From Hysterangium stoloniferum (Eukaryota; Basidiomycota; Agaricomycetes; Hysterangiales; Hysterangiaceae), in NCBI GenBank assembly GCA_015178975.1, contig WHVD01000037.1, positions 124,001 to 188,000 on the forward strand: a stretch of 64,000 nucleotides of DNA, given 5' to 3'. Shown here in pieces: positions 25,516 through 35,640 of this stretch. The position numbers and the translations under genes were made by a program. The notes below the pieces were generated by a model, which worked only from the letters and a program-made list of their open reading frames with translations, had not been told where the DNA came from and made no database searches. Within the stretch, counting starts at the first letter, position 1. Every line of letters begins with the position of its first letter.

Positions 25516-28500
25516 TCGAAGGTATACCATGTTCCAAAGCTTGCTGCGAATTTAGTCAGCCTTGGTAAGCTACAGCGTGCTGGAGCATCAGTCTAACTGT
25601 TAATTAATCTTGGAGTTGATGCACTTTTCAATGCAAAGATCACTGGGATGTCAGGTACCCTGTATCATATTGAATGTCTCGAAATACAAAGGGATTCCAC
25701 CTATATTGCTAGGAGTGGGAGTTTACGCCTTTGGCACTGACACATGGGACACCTGAATCCAGAAGCTATACAGGAAATGCATAGAAGAAAGATGGTGGAT
25801 GGTCTCACTCTATCTTCCACTCTAGATTATGACCACGTTTGTGAGGGATGCGTCCTCAGCAAATCACATCGGCTACCCTTCCCTAAGTCCAGTTCAGCCA
25901 AGTACGAGAAAATGGATCTGATCGTTGTTGACCTTACAGGCCCCATGTCAGTTGTGACTTGGAGTGGAATGTCATACGCACTCGTAGTTGTGGAGGTCAG
26001 TTGCTGTTTTCCAATTGGACGATTATTGCGTTCGAAAGATGAGGCTGCTGGAGCGTTGAAGGATGTCATAGCCATGTTAGAACGACAGTCAGGAAAACAT
26101 CTCAAGCGGATCAGATGCGATAATGGAACAGAATTCATAACAGCAATAGTAGAATCCTTTTGCAAAAGGAATGGGATTATCATGGAAACAACTGTACCAT
26201 ATACCCCCGAGCAGAACGGGATTGCTGAACATGCCATTATGGTTTTCTTTCAAATGGTGAGGTGCATGCTCCATTCTGCGAAGATGGACTTGCGCTACTG
26301 GGGGGAAGCATTCTTGTATGCTGTCCATATCCGCAGTTGCACAATTACCTCAGCCCTTGATAATGTCCCATTTGAAGCTTGGTATGGACGAAAACCTGAT
26401 GTGTCCCACCTCCAGATATTTGGATCGGTCGCATATGCCAACATCCCAAAAAGGTTGCGTAAAGGGAAGTTAGAAGTTACTTCAATTAAATGCCGCTTAC
26501 TAGGTTGGTGGAACAATGAGACAAAAGGTTACCACCTTGAGGATGCAGAGACAGGAAAGCTGATTACCGCTCGTGATGTACAGTTTATGGAGGATGACAA
26601 TCCAAATGATCTTGCTATCATCAAAATGCGAGGTATTGCACCTACGAAGGCTGACCTCGATAGTCTAGAACCAGGTGGTGGTACAGATGCTTCCCCAAAG
26701 ATTCCCACTACCCACCAGTCTCAACTCATCGAGAATCAGATTCAAGACAATAGCCAAAATGCTGATCCTCTGCAGTGCACCATGGAGAACACTACCCCAG
26801 TTACAGAAACAGCATTGCCTACCCTGCCCCGCTCATCCAAGTGGTCGAACCTCCCATCATGAACACAACCTATATGCAAAGTCAACACACCAGCCCCACC
26901 AGGAATTGCTGCGACTGAAGAAGAGATCGATGCAGCGATTACGCATGGAAGCGAGCATCGTGCCTTTATTTCCATTCCCAGTGAACCACAAAATTACCAT
27001 GAGGCCATGATGTCACCCTACAAGAAGCAGTGGGAGAAAGCTATAGCGACCGAATACGAGAAGTTGAAGTCAACTGGAACCTTCGAATGGGTCAGCCAAC
27101 TGCCTCCAGGATGAAAAGCCATTGGCAGTCGCATCGTATTTCGCGAAAAGAGGGATGGCAATGGCGAATTTGTCAAAGCAAAGGCTCACATTGTCACAAA
27201 GGGCTTCTCGCAGGTGCCAGGAAATGATTTTACTGAAACCTTCTCATCAGTGGCAAAATTTACAACCTTACAAACCTTACTATCTCTTGTAGCACACGAA
27301 GATTGGGAACTACACCAAATCGACGTTGTCAGTGCATATTTGCAGGGCAACTTAGATGAAGAAATATATATGGACGTACCAGAAGGAATCAAGGAGGATA
27401 ATAAAGAAGGATGGTATTGGAGATTGTTGAAGGCCTTGTATGGATTGAAGCAAGCTGGGCGACAATGGAAAATAAAGCTTAATGAAGTCATGGAAAGTCT
27501 CGGTTTCGAAAGGAGCCATGCCGATGACTGTCTTTACATCCTTCGCAAGGATGGGAAACTCGCTTTATTGGTGTTAATCTATGTCAACGACATGGCTGTG
27601 GCTGGGCACACACTCACTCACATCTCAAGATTCAACGAAAACATTGCAAAACATTTTGATATCACTGATCTCGGTGAACTAAAATACATCCTTGGAATAC
27701 AAGTCAACCGAGACCGCAGTGCACATTCCATCTCGTTGAACCAAACTGCCTACATTTACCAAGTGTTAGCACATTTCGGCATGAAAGACTGTGCACCAGT
27801 CACCACCCCACTTGCAGTCAATCATAACCTTACAGCATCACAATCACCATCAACCAACGAAGAGCTACAAGAATATCTCAGCTATGTGAATGGTCTTTGG
27901 TATCTGGAGATAGTAGGCTCACTATTATATGCAACACAAACTTGACCAGACATTCAATTTGCGGTTGGACTTGTGGCACATTTGGAGGCAACCCTGGGAA
28001 GCCTCACCTCGAAGCTGTAAAACATATTTTACGTTATTTAAAAGGTACAGCCACGATGGTACTTACGTTTGGATGGAAGAACCATGGCTCAACTGACCTG
28101 GTTGGCTGGACCGACTCAAATTGGGCTCAGGACCCTGACTCACGACGTTCAGTGGGAGGGTTTATATTCGACGTCACTGGTGGCTCAATATCCTGGTCAT
28201 CAAAGAAGCAACCCACCATCGCTCTGTCAACAGTGGAGGCCAAATATATGGCTGCTTCAAATGCCATGAAGGAGGCCATATGGTTAAGAACGTTACTTGA
28301 AGATCTTGGATTTCCACAAACCACTGCCACAATCATTCATGCAGATAACCAGGGCTGTATTGCACTCACCCGTAATCCCGTCTCTCACTCGCGAGCAAAG
28401 CATATTGATATCAGGCATCACTTCATTCGAGAACACATTGAAAAACTTGAGGTCGATCTGAAGTACGTCACTACAAAGGACATGTTAGCAGACATTTTCA

Positions 28501-28758
28501 CCAAGCAATTACCACGGGAGACCTTTGAGAAGTTCAGATATATGTTAGGGGTTGGAGATACATGACAGAACTCACCAAGTGGGAGTGATGAAATATGATG
28601 GACTTCATACATTTACGGATCATTCTTGTCACAACGTGCAGTTGCCCTGCTTATGTAATGTAGTAACTGAGAAACTTTCTCTAACAATACGATCTTTAGA
28701 ACCATCAACAGGAGTGTTTTGTTACTGACCTTCGCGCACTCAGGGTCACCTGGCATCA
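25516..28758 (+). mobile_element. 3' half of Copia fossil C/D (integrase to 3' LTR)
   Basis: It begins abruptly just before the integrase zinc region, with a catalytic core (CDNGTEF, PYTPEQNGIAE), reverse transcriptase (27.2-27.9 kb) and RNase H (27.9-28.57 kb), then an LTR at 28586-28758. There is no gag or protease here. These lie in opposite orientation at 29771-30920 with a matching LTR. The element is broken and has several breaks. Confidence 0.88.
28586..28758 (+). repeat. LTR of element C/D, left copy
   Basis: A 173-base LTR runs from TGATGAAATATG to CACCTGGCATCA and is followed by ATGTC (28759-28763). It is about 93% like the inverted copy at 30924-31096, and nearly all differences are transitions. 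Confidence 0.9.
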
Positions 28759-28763
28759 ATGTC

Positions 28764-29540
28764 TCATTGGTACATGGGCAAACATTCTTGCTCTTCAGGA
28801 TTCGGATCACAACCCCAACAAATCCAGATGATTGGCTTTGAGGCCGAAAATAAGGCACGAGTTTTGGCATTGATGTATTTGTAACTGGTATCCTCATCAT
28901 GATCCTGACAAGGTCAGATCAGAGATTGGTGGCAGTAGTATCCACATTTTGTTGTAAGCAGGAGTACTATTTTATAGGCAAGGTTTCTTAACACAACTGG
29001 TTTATATATTGTTATGTTTATTAAGTAATTCTATCCTTTAGTTGACTCGATATTTCAAATTGTTTAAAATGTACGGCAGGTTTTGTTGAAGGGGGTGACA
29101 AAGTCCCCTTGTAGATTACAAGCAATGACTAGGCCACTGTAAAGTACTACTTAGCCGATTGTCCATCAAAGAAACCAAATATCCACCTGATAATATAGTA
29201 TAACCCAAAAAAGGCACAGCAAGACCGTGAGTGTCCTTAACCTGCTTGCAACACAAGCATCAATAAATCCCAACATATATGTTGCTCTGTACTGGCGGCT
29301 TCATTTTTTGGATCTCTCTTTTCTATCTTTTGTAGTTTTGCCAGGTCGCTCATGGCTACTCCCTTATTTGTTCTGGTATTTCTATCTTCCCCATTCTTTG
29401 CTTCCATGGGTGTTCTATTATACTATTTTGTCGTGTCCATTGAAGTGAAAGACTCTCAATTTTCCACCATGGAACAGCTGTGAGTTGAACAGGGAGATAC
29501 CGAGTAAGCCTTTGGTTTTGGTCTTATTGTGATACGAGTG
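28764..29540. other. Scrambled intergenic segment inside the inverted block
   Basis: No intact gene is present. On the minus strand, 28900-28764 encodes LVPYFRPQSQSSGFVGVVI. This resembles the family region expected downstream of the NTPase fragment at 20.5 kb, which is inference. A transporter gene fragment lies at 29275-29470. The rest is AT-rich and unrecognised. Confidence 0.45.
29275..29470 (+). pseudogene. Fragment of a paralogue of the neighbouring MFS transporter gene
   Basis: It aligns with the reverse complement of 32410-32625 in the intact DHA2 gene. Shared blocks include TTCTGGTATTTCTATCTTCC and GGATCTCTCTTTTCTA. Likeness extends into the flanking introns, so this is a duplicated genomic piece and not a retrocopy. 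One exon is readable in pieces (FWISLFY, SGISIFPIL), with a stop and an internal deletion of about 20 bases. In the inferred order before the inversion it would lie on the same strand as the intact gene. Confidence 0.75.
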
Positions 29541-29542
29541 TT

Positions 29543-29759
29543 GAAGAGCATAGGTGCTGAAACGTGTGGGGCCGTGTGTATGATACAAGTGGGGCCACAC
29601 ATATGATACTATGAGTGATGTTATGTATGATGTGGGTTATGATGTATCGATCCACTTAAGTGGATAAACTCTATCCACTTGTATGATATATATATACGAG
29701 AATTAGCGTAACAAATAATAACACATATTTACACTCGTTAATCTTTAGGTTATGGGCCC
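29543..29759 (+). repeat. LTR with half-tRNA-iMet primer site, probably the displaced 5' LTR of element B
   Basis: An LTR-like AT-rich stretch with a TATA region (near 29685) ends at 29747 and is followed at once by GGTTATGGGCCC (29748-29759), the same primer site as element A. The left edge is not certain (a TGTTGAAGAG near 29543 is one option). The following leader stops after about 15 bases and meets the inverted gag-protease half of element C/D. Confidence 0.5.
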
Positions 29760-29770
29760 TGGCCCTTCTT

Positions 29771-31096
29771 ATCAGTAAAAGAACTCGGTAAGGGTGACTG
29801 TTCTATATCCGCCTGGCAATATGCTCCTGAATGAGACACTGCCACTGCCTGCAATGGGAATGGAACAGGCATCTCCCACTGCAATTGTTTTGCCAGTAGC
29901 GGAAGGTATGTACGTCTTGAAATACTTCCTGTCGCAGAACATATGTGATGTTGCACCACAATCTAGAATTAATTCTGCCGACCTGCTGGATGTAGTTCCA
30001 ACCACGTAAACCTGCCCTACCTGGTGAGGACCCAACTCACGAAGATTTGACACGGTGAGGTTAGTGGTACCTCCACCATCCTTCTTCTTCTTCTTGTCTT
30101 TCTCACGCTTAGGACACTTGCTAATCCAATGTCCTTTTTCCTGACAGTAGTGGCATTCATCATCTGGCTTTGGTTTGTGACTTTTGCCACCATTTTTGCC
30201 AGGTTTCCCTTGGCTATTTGACTTCTTAGTGAGAAGGGCCGTTTCACTTGACTTCTCCTTGGAATGATGATTAGCTTCAGCAATAAGTGTAGTGCTGATG
30301 GTTTGAGAGGTGAGTTTTGAGGTATCCATGCTGAAAAGCTGGATTTTGATTACATCCCAAGATTGTGTAGTTGGAAGGGAAAGGATGAGTGCACAGGCAA
30401 TGTGGATATCTGGAAGGAGTTCACCAGCTGCTAAAATCTTGTGCCCCAAGTCAAGCATGGTTGCTATGTGATCTGGCATCGAGATTGTATCTGCATACAT
30501 CCAAGTGTAAAGTTCTTCGAAGTGATAGTGAACATCATCCATTGTTGATTGGTCACATACATATCCTTCCATAAATCCCACATTTCCTGTGACATCTGGG
30601 CTAATGTGATGTGTGGCCACTGTGTGCTTTCCGCTGCCCCCTTCATCAAACCCTGAGCTGCTTCATCCCTTAACAACCAATCCATATAGTCCTTCTTTTC
30701 AGCTTTCCATTCAGCAGCCGTCATTTGGTCTGGTTTAGTAACTGCTGGCTTTGCAGGGCATGCTTCTCGGCCACTGACAATTAACCACAGATATCTTGAC
30801 TGCAAGGCGGCCTGCATGTGCTCAGCCCAGAGTGGGTAATTTTGGCCATTGAGCTTCTGGTACTTGAAAGTGTGAGAGCTGTTGGAAGACTGATGGCAAG
30901 GTCCGCTATCGGGGCCCATAACCTGACGCCAGGTGAACCTGAGTGTGTGAAGGTCAGTAACGAAACACTCCTGTTGATGGTTCTAAAGATCATATTGTTA
31001 GAGAAAATTTCTCGGTTACTACGTTACATAAGCAGGGCAACTGCACGTTGTGACAAGAACGATCCGTAAACGTATGAAGTCCATCATATTTCGTCA
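29771..31096 (-). mobile_element. 5' half of Copia fossil C/D (5' LTR, gag, protease), inverted
   Basis: On the minus strand are an LTR (31096-30924), primer site GGTTATGGGCCC (30923-30912), gag starting near 30.9 kb (MGPDSGPCHQSSNSS), zinc knuckle CHYCQEKGHWISKC, and protease LDCGATSHMF. It then stops abruptly before the integrase. The flank GACAT (31097-31101) is the reverse complement of ATGTC beside the other LTR. The element is broken. Confidence 0.88.
30924..31096 (-). repeat. LTR of element C/D, right copy
   Basis: 173 bases, on the minus strand from TGACGAAATATG to CACCTGGCGTCA. It is the mirror image of 28586-28758 and is flanked by GACAT. Confidence 0.9.
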
Positions 31097-31101
31097 GACA
31101 T

Positions 31102-31493
31102 GACAAGACTACTAGGGGTAGGGTTTGTAAGACAGTAGGTTGGGAGTAAACCCTCTGTATCCACGATATCGTGCTGAGACCTTGGTCGGTGTGGAAACTA
31201 AAGTGTGTATAACAGATGAAACCACCGAATCCCCGTTGCAATCATGATAAGCTTCCGGTGCCAACGGATGCACCTCGATTGAACAGAACTGATAACCTAT
31301 GTGGATTTCATCAAAACAGCCTCGGACAGTCCCATAATACTTATCTGTAGGACCTAAAAACGGCTTTGCTGCAGCACAATATCTAGCGACGCACAGAGAT
31401 CGAGAGCGGTGACTATTCAAACTATGCATTCTTTTGTACATCCGGGAAAATTCTTCAATCCGGCCCACGAAACATAACCAAACCTCTTCACAT
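31102..31493. other. Intergenic, nothing recognised
   Basis: About 390 bases between the C/D element and the 3' end of the MFS gene. No coding or repeat signal is seen. Confidence 0.5.
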
Positions 31494-34094
31494 TCAAGAG
31501 ACATTCACGGGAGAGTGCCTGGTTATCACTTCACCCTTGCTTCCACTGACATCTCTAGCCGGAGCCAATTTCCTCTCTTCCCCCTCCGCTACTTTCATCT
31601 CACATTCTTCCTTCTCTTGCGCCTCTTCCTTTCTCTGAGCATCATCTTCTCGCGTGAGTTCCTTGTGATGAATCATGACGAAAGCAATGACGACTGCCAC
31701 GGCTGCTAGACTCGCATTCAAAAGGAAGACGGCACGGAAACCAGAGATGTATCCCGCCAGAAGGACATCACGTTCATGAGACGTTACGTTTAGCTGATTT
31801 TGAAAAATGAAGATCGGATTATCCGTGACTTGTTTTACAAGGTCGGGCGCCAGGGAGACAGAATGAGCTGCAGAGACAAGTGCATTGTTGCTAAAGGCCT
31901 CATCATTAGAATATCAGAAAGGTAGAGTTTTTATGACTACATGATTGATGATCCTACTGCCAGAGCCAGCGCGCCTCCAATAAATCGGATGAACTGCAGA
32001 AGAAATTGTTATTATCACGGTGAAAAAATGCAGCGACAACCCACATTGCGGACTGCTGTAACTACGGACATGTCTGACCGGGATACACTTGCTTGAGCAG
32101 CAACAGTAGTTGTTTGTAAAGTCTAGTTGTGCATAAATTAATTCGAAAAGAACTGTGCCAAATACGTACTTGTCCTGCACCAGTACCAGCAAGTAGCATG
32201 AAAATCACTTGTTGCGCCTTAGATTTGGTTGGATTAAGGGTTGAAAGGCAACCACAAGCTATGGACCATATTGCAAAACCACAGTAAGCGATAGTCTAAG
32301 CAAACATCAAACAGTGTTAATAATGAAGGATTGTATAATTCTAAGAGTGGTGAAACCCAAAGACATTACTCGATATCTTCCCGTTCGGCTTATAGCTACT
32401 CCCTAGACAGCATGGAAAATGGAAAATCTTTCAGTTATACTGTAGCGGGCACGACAAGAATAGTTATAATCGGATGCTCACGGAGGCAAAGCTTACTATG
32501 GTTTGAGCCACAAGAATGGGGAAGATAGAAATACCAGAACGGATAGGAGAGTAACCCAGAGCGACCTGAAAAAACTGCGAAATGTAGAAAAGAGAAATCC
32601 AAAAGATGAAGCCGCTAATATAAGACAACATATATACCCTCATTGAAAATATTGCGCCAAGTAAAAGATAAACTTACTTAATGAACATAACGATATACAC
32701 GCCAGTTACTGTAGAATGGCGGAATATATGCACTATTACCGGAGTGGAGCCAATGTGAGAAGGTTATAACTAGATAGAAAGGACGTACTTGGCACAATTG
32801 GTAGCCTGGCTCCTTTCCATTCCCATAGACAAAACAAAACAATGACAAAAATACCACTGATGAGGGTCCCCAAGACAGGAGCGGACACCCACGAGAAAGT
32901 CACACCACCCTGGTGTGGCCTCGGTCCTCAGCACTTTCAACCTAAATGACAGGCACCTTCACACTGACCCAAACAAGAGGAAGAAGGATAAGTGTACACC
33001 CTCCTAGAGCGAGTACAGCTCCCACATAGTCCACGACCATCAGTTTGCGTGTAATACTACCTGCCACAGGCTTTAATGGTAGCACAAACATCACAACCAC
33101 TGTTGCGATAGCAGATATGGGTATTGTGACCCAGAAGCACCACTGCAAGGAAGTGCAATCACAAATAGAAAAATGTCTGATAATTCAGTGCTCACCCGCC
33201 AGGAGACTTTCTCGGCCAAAACACCACCAATCAGGGGACCCACGGCGTACCCACATGTAAGAAATCCGCCAATTATTCCCTGGTATTTTCCTCTAAGTAA
33301 AAAAAACCATTTCCATAAGTCGCTCTCTGAGATCAATTTGGATCTAGTCATACTTACCTATCTCGCAGACTGACAACATCAGACATGACAACCTGGGGAT
33401 AGTGGCGTTAATGAATGTTGGTTAAAACGGTCTATGATCAATCTGACTTGTGCCATCGTAGTGATACCTCCGCCTCCAATACCGGAAATCGCTGTGAAGA
33501 CCACATCAGCAATTATTCGTCGGATGACATAAAAGAGTACTGACCGCGGAAGACAATCAGCTCGTCTATGGAGCGCGAGAGACCTGCTGCGAGGCATCCA
33601 ATCATAAAGATCAACATTGCGGCGCACAGTGTCGCTTTTCGGCCGAATATGCTATGGGATGAGTATGGAATGGTCATTCGATCAGAGGGGATGCCTCTCT
33701 AAACTCTAGCTCACTCTGAAAATCGACCATACAATGGTTGAAAGGCCGTACTGGTGAGTAATGTCGCGGAAGGAACCCATGAAGCGACTGATCCTGCATT
33801 GAATGCAGCAGAAATTGTTGGGAGAGCGGTAGCTACAATTACTGCGTCCAGAGCCGAAACGATAATACAACATGCCAATCCTAGAAATACAACAAGAACT
33901 TTTCTAAAGGGAAGTAAATTGGTCTGGTCGGTGAGCTGAATCCCAGGTCTCTCCTCATTTGATGTGTGGATAACGTCGATTTGGGCTTTTCCGACATCAG
34001 CATTAGAAGAAATGGTGGCAGGGAGAGTGTCCCTCATGATGAAGGACGGAGAGGAGTTAAAGGAATCGAGGATAGGGGATGAGATGGAAACCAT
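31494..34094 (-). CDS. MFS transporter, DHA2 family (drug:H+ antiporter, 14 TM type)
   Basis: A plasma-membrane or vacuolar proton-coupled exporter, probably of toxic compounds. About ten exons run from MVSISSPILDSFNSSPS (34094) to the stop at 31494. TM1 reads VVFLGLACCIIVSALDAVIV, followed by VATALPTI. Other family signatures are PLYGRFS|IFGRK (motif A region), ISGIGGGGITTMAQ, VVSLRDR|GKYQG, GGFLTCGYAVGPLIGGVL (motif C region) with VSWRWCFWV, FFQVALGYSPIRSGI, and near the end RFIGGALALAVGSSI. The C-terminal tail is acidic and charged. All exons read open with GT-AG borders, so it looks intact. The substrate cannot be told from sequence. A broken partial copy lies at 29275-29470. Confidence 0.9.
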
Positions 34095-35640
34095 GGTACT
34101 CCAAGAGTCTCGCCGCTAAGAACCAATTTTATTTATAACCAACGGATACCTTGTTATTATTTAATATTAGAGAGTAGCTAATATATATTAGTTGCAAATA
34201 TTCTCTAGTATTTGCAACTAATAAATATTAGCAAACTGAATTGGTTTCTGATATTCATTCTATTGACGAGCGCCATAAAGCAGCGGGTAATCAAAATGTG
34301 CATGAGTTGGGAAGTCGAGCGGGTGCCCGCTATAACTGTTGCCGTGAACCAGGGATACGGTTTCTATTAAAAGAAGCATAATATGTCCGTATTTGCGATT
34401 AATGAAATATGAGCAAACCTATTTATATGAGGTACACCATTCAGTTTGTTAATATGTATTTGTAAATACTATAGACCGCATAGCAAAGGTCCTTGGTATG
34501 TAATATCTATTACTACTTATGTCTTTTATTGAAGTTGTATCCTGGGCTCTGGCGTGTGGCTCTTCTGATGGAGCTTCTGACTGTAGAACATGACAGTGAA
34601 GAGCCTGATCATAGTGCTCCCGAGGATTTAGTTCCAGGCTATAATTGGGGACCTTAATCACCTCAACACCAAACTATTGATATTATGTAACCCTTTAAAA
34701 CTAAACAAAAATTCCGCATGTCCACGTAGCAGTCTTTTATTCCTTATTCGCAGATAAGTATGTTAACTTGCTGATGATATCCATAGTTGTCAGTCTCAAA
34801 ATTGCGCGCTTATTTTACCAAAAAAAAAACCTCAACTTTGAAAGTACTATGTGTTTCCCGGTCACCACTCGGAGTCTAGTGTTCACATGGTCCCGCCCGA
34901 TGTCCCACTGGCAGATGTGACAAACGACGTTGAACACACCACGATGGCACATGATCATGCATCCGATATTTATAGTCGCAGTTTACAGTATGGTACATAA
35001 CACTAGCAAGCGAAGTAAGCTGAAAAGCTGAAGAGGACATTGTCGGACCTCATATACTTTCGACCGAAGATCATGAGAGTCGCCCCCATTTCTTTTTGCA
35101 TCCCCTAGTCCACCTTGACTAGCATAAATGATTTCACACGCTATGCCATCATTCTTTGGACAATGGATCCTAAATGGTGCCGAGAGCACACGTGCAAACA
35201 TCTACCTCCAGAGAACCCGTCTAGCTGCTTGTAATATACAGGTGTGACACAAACCAATCATTAAACCCAAGTCCGTCTTCCAACACAAACCTAAACCTTT
35301 TCCGACATTATCATGTCTTGCATTTGTTGGTCTTTTGGAGCAATATGACACTTAATTTTCTCAAAATCAAATACAGCACTACCTTTGAAGCTGAGCCCAT
35401 TTTAGAGTCTCCCACGTAACTCCACTATTGTCCACACCGCTGACCGCCAAATCCGAGAATACCCATATTACGTGTGCGAGTCTGTCATGGTCAGAGTTCT
35501 TCGCCGGAGTACTTTTGGACTCTACCACGAGGAACATGAAAACGTTCACAGGGATGCATTGACCACGTTCGAGCTTCTTAGACTATTTAGGCCTTAACCT
35601 TCCATGTTTTATTCGCCACACCATATCGAAGGTCTATGCA
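34095..35640. other. Divergent intergenic region (MFS / phospholipase C)
   Basis: 1.5 kb between two divergently transcribed genes, so it must hold both promoters. A small open frame at 34449-34661 (-) is unrecognised. A perfect hairpin lies at 34186-34223. Confidence 0.5.
34186..34223. repeat. Perfect 15-bp inverted repeat hairpin
   Basis: TATTAGTTGCAAATA and its reverse complement are separated by TTCTCTAG. A half copy with the same flanking words (TTAGCAAAC, TTAGAGAGTA) lies at 60561-60614, so it may be part of a short dispersed element. Confidence 0.6.

Noticed and set aside
29543-31096. A separate, fourth Copia insertion starting at the LTR near 29.5 kb
   Set aside because: No internal region follows the primer site. 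Inversion of a block that links it to element B explains it without an extra element.
32331-32528. Small plus-strand open frame inside the MFS gene
   Set aside because: It lies antisense to introns and exons of the transporter and has no own signals.
34449-34661. Small open frame (-) between the MFS and phospholipase genes
   Set aside because: No recognisable content, start context or introns; likely chance.
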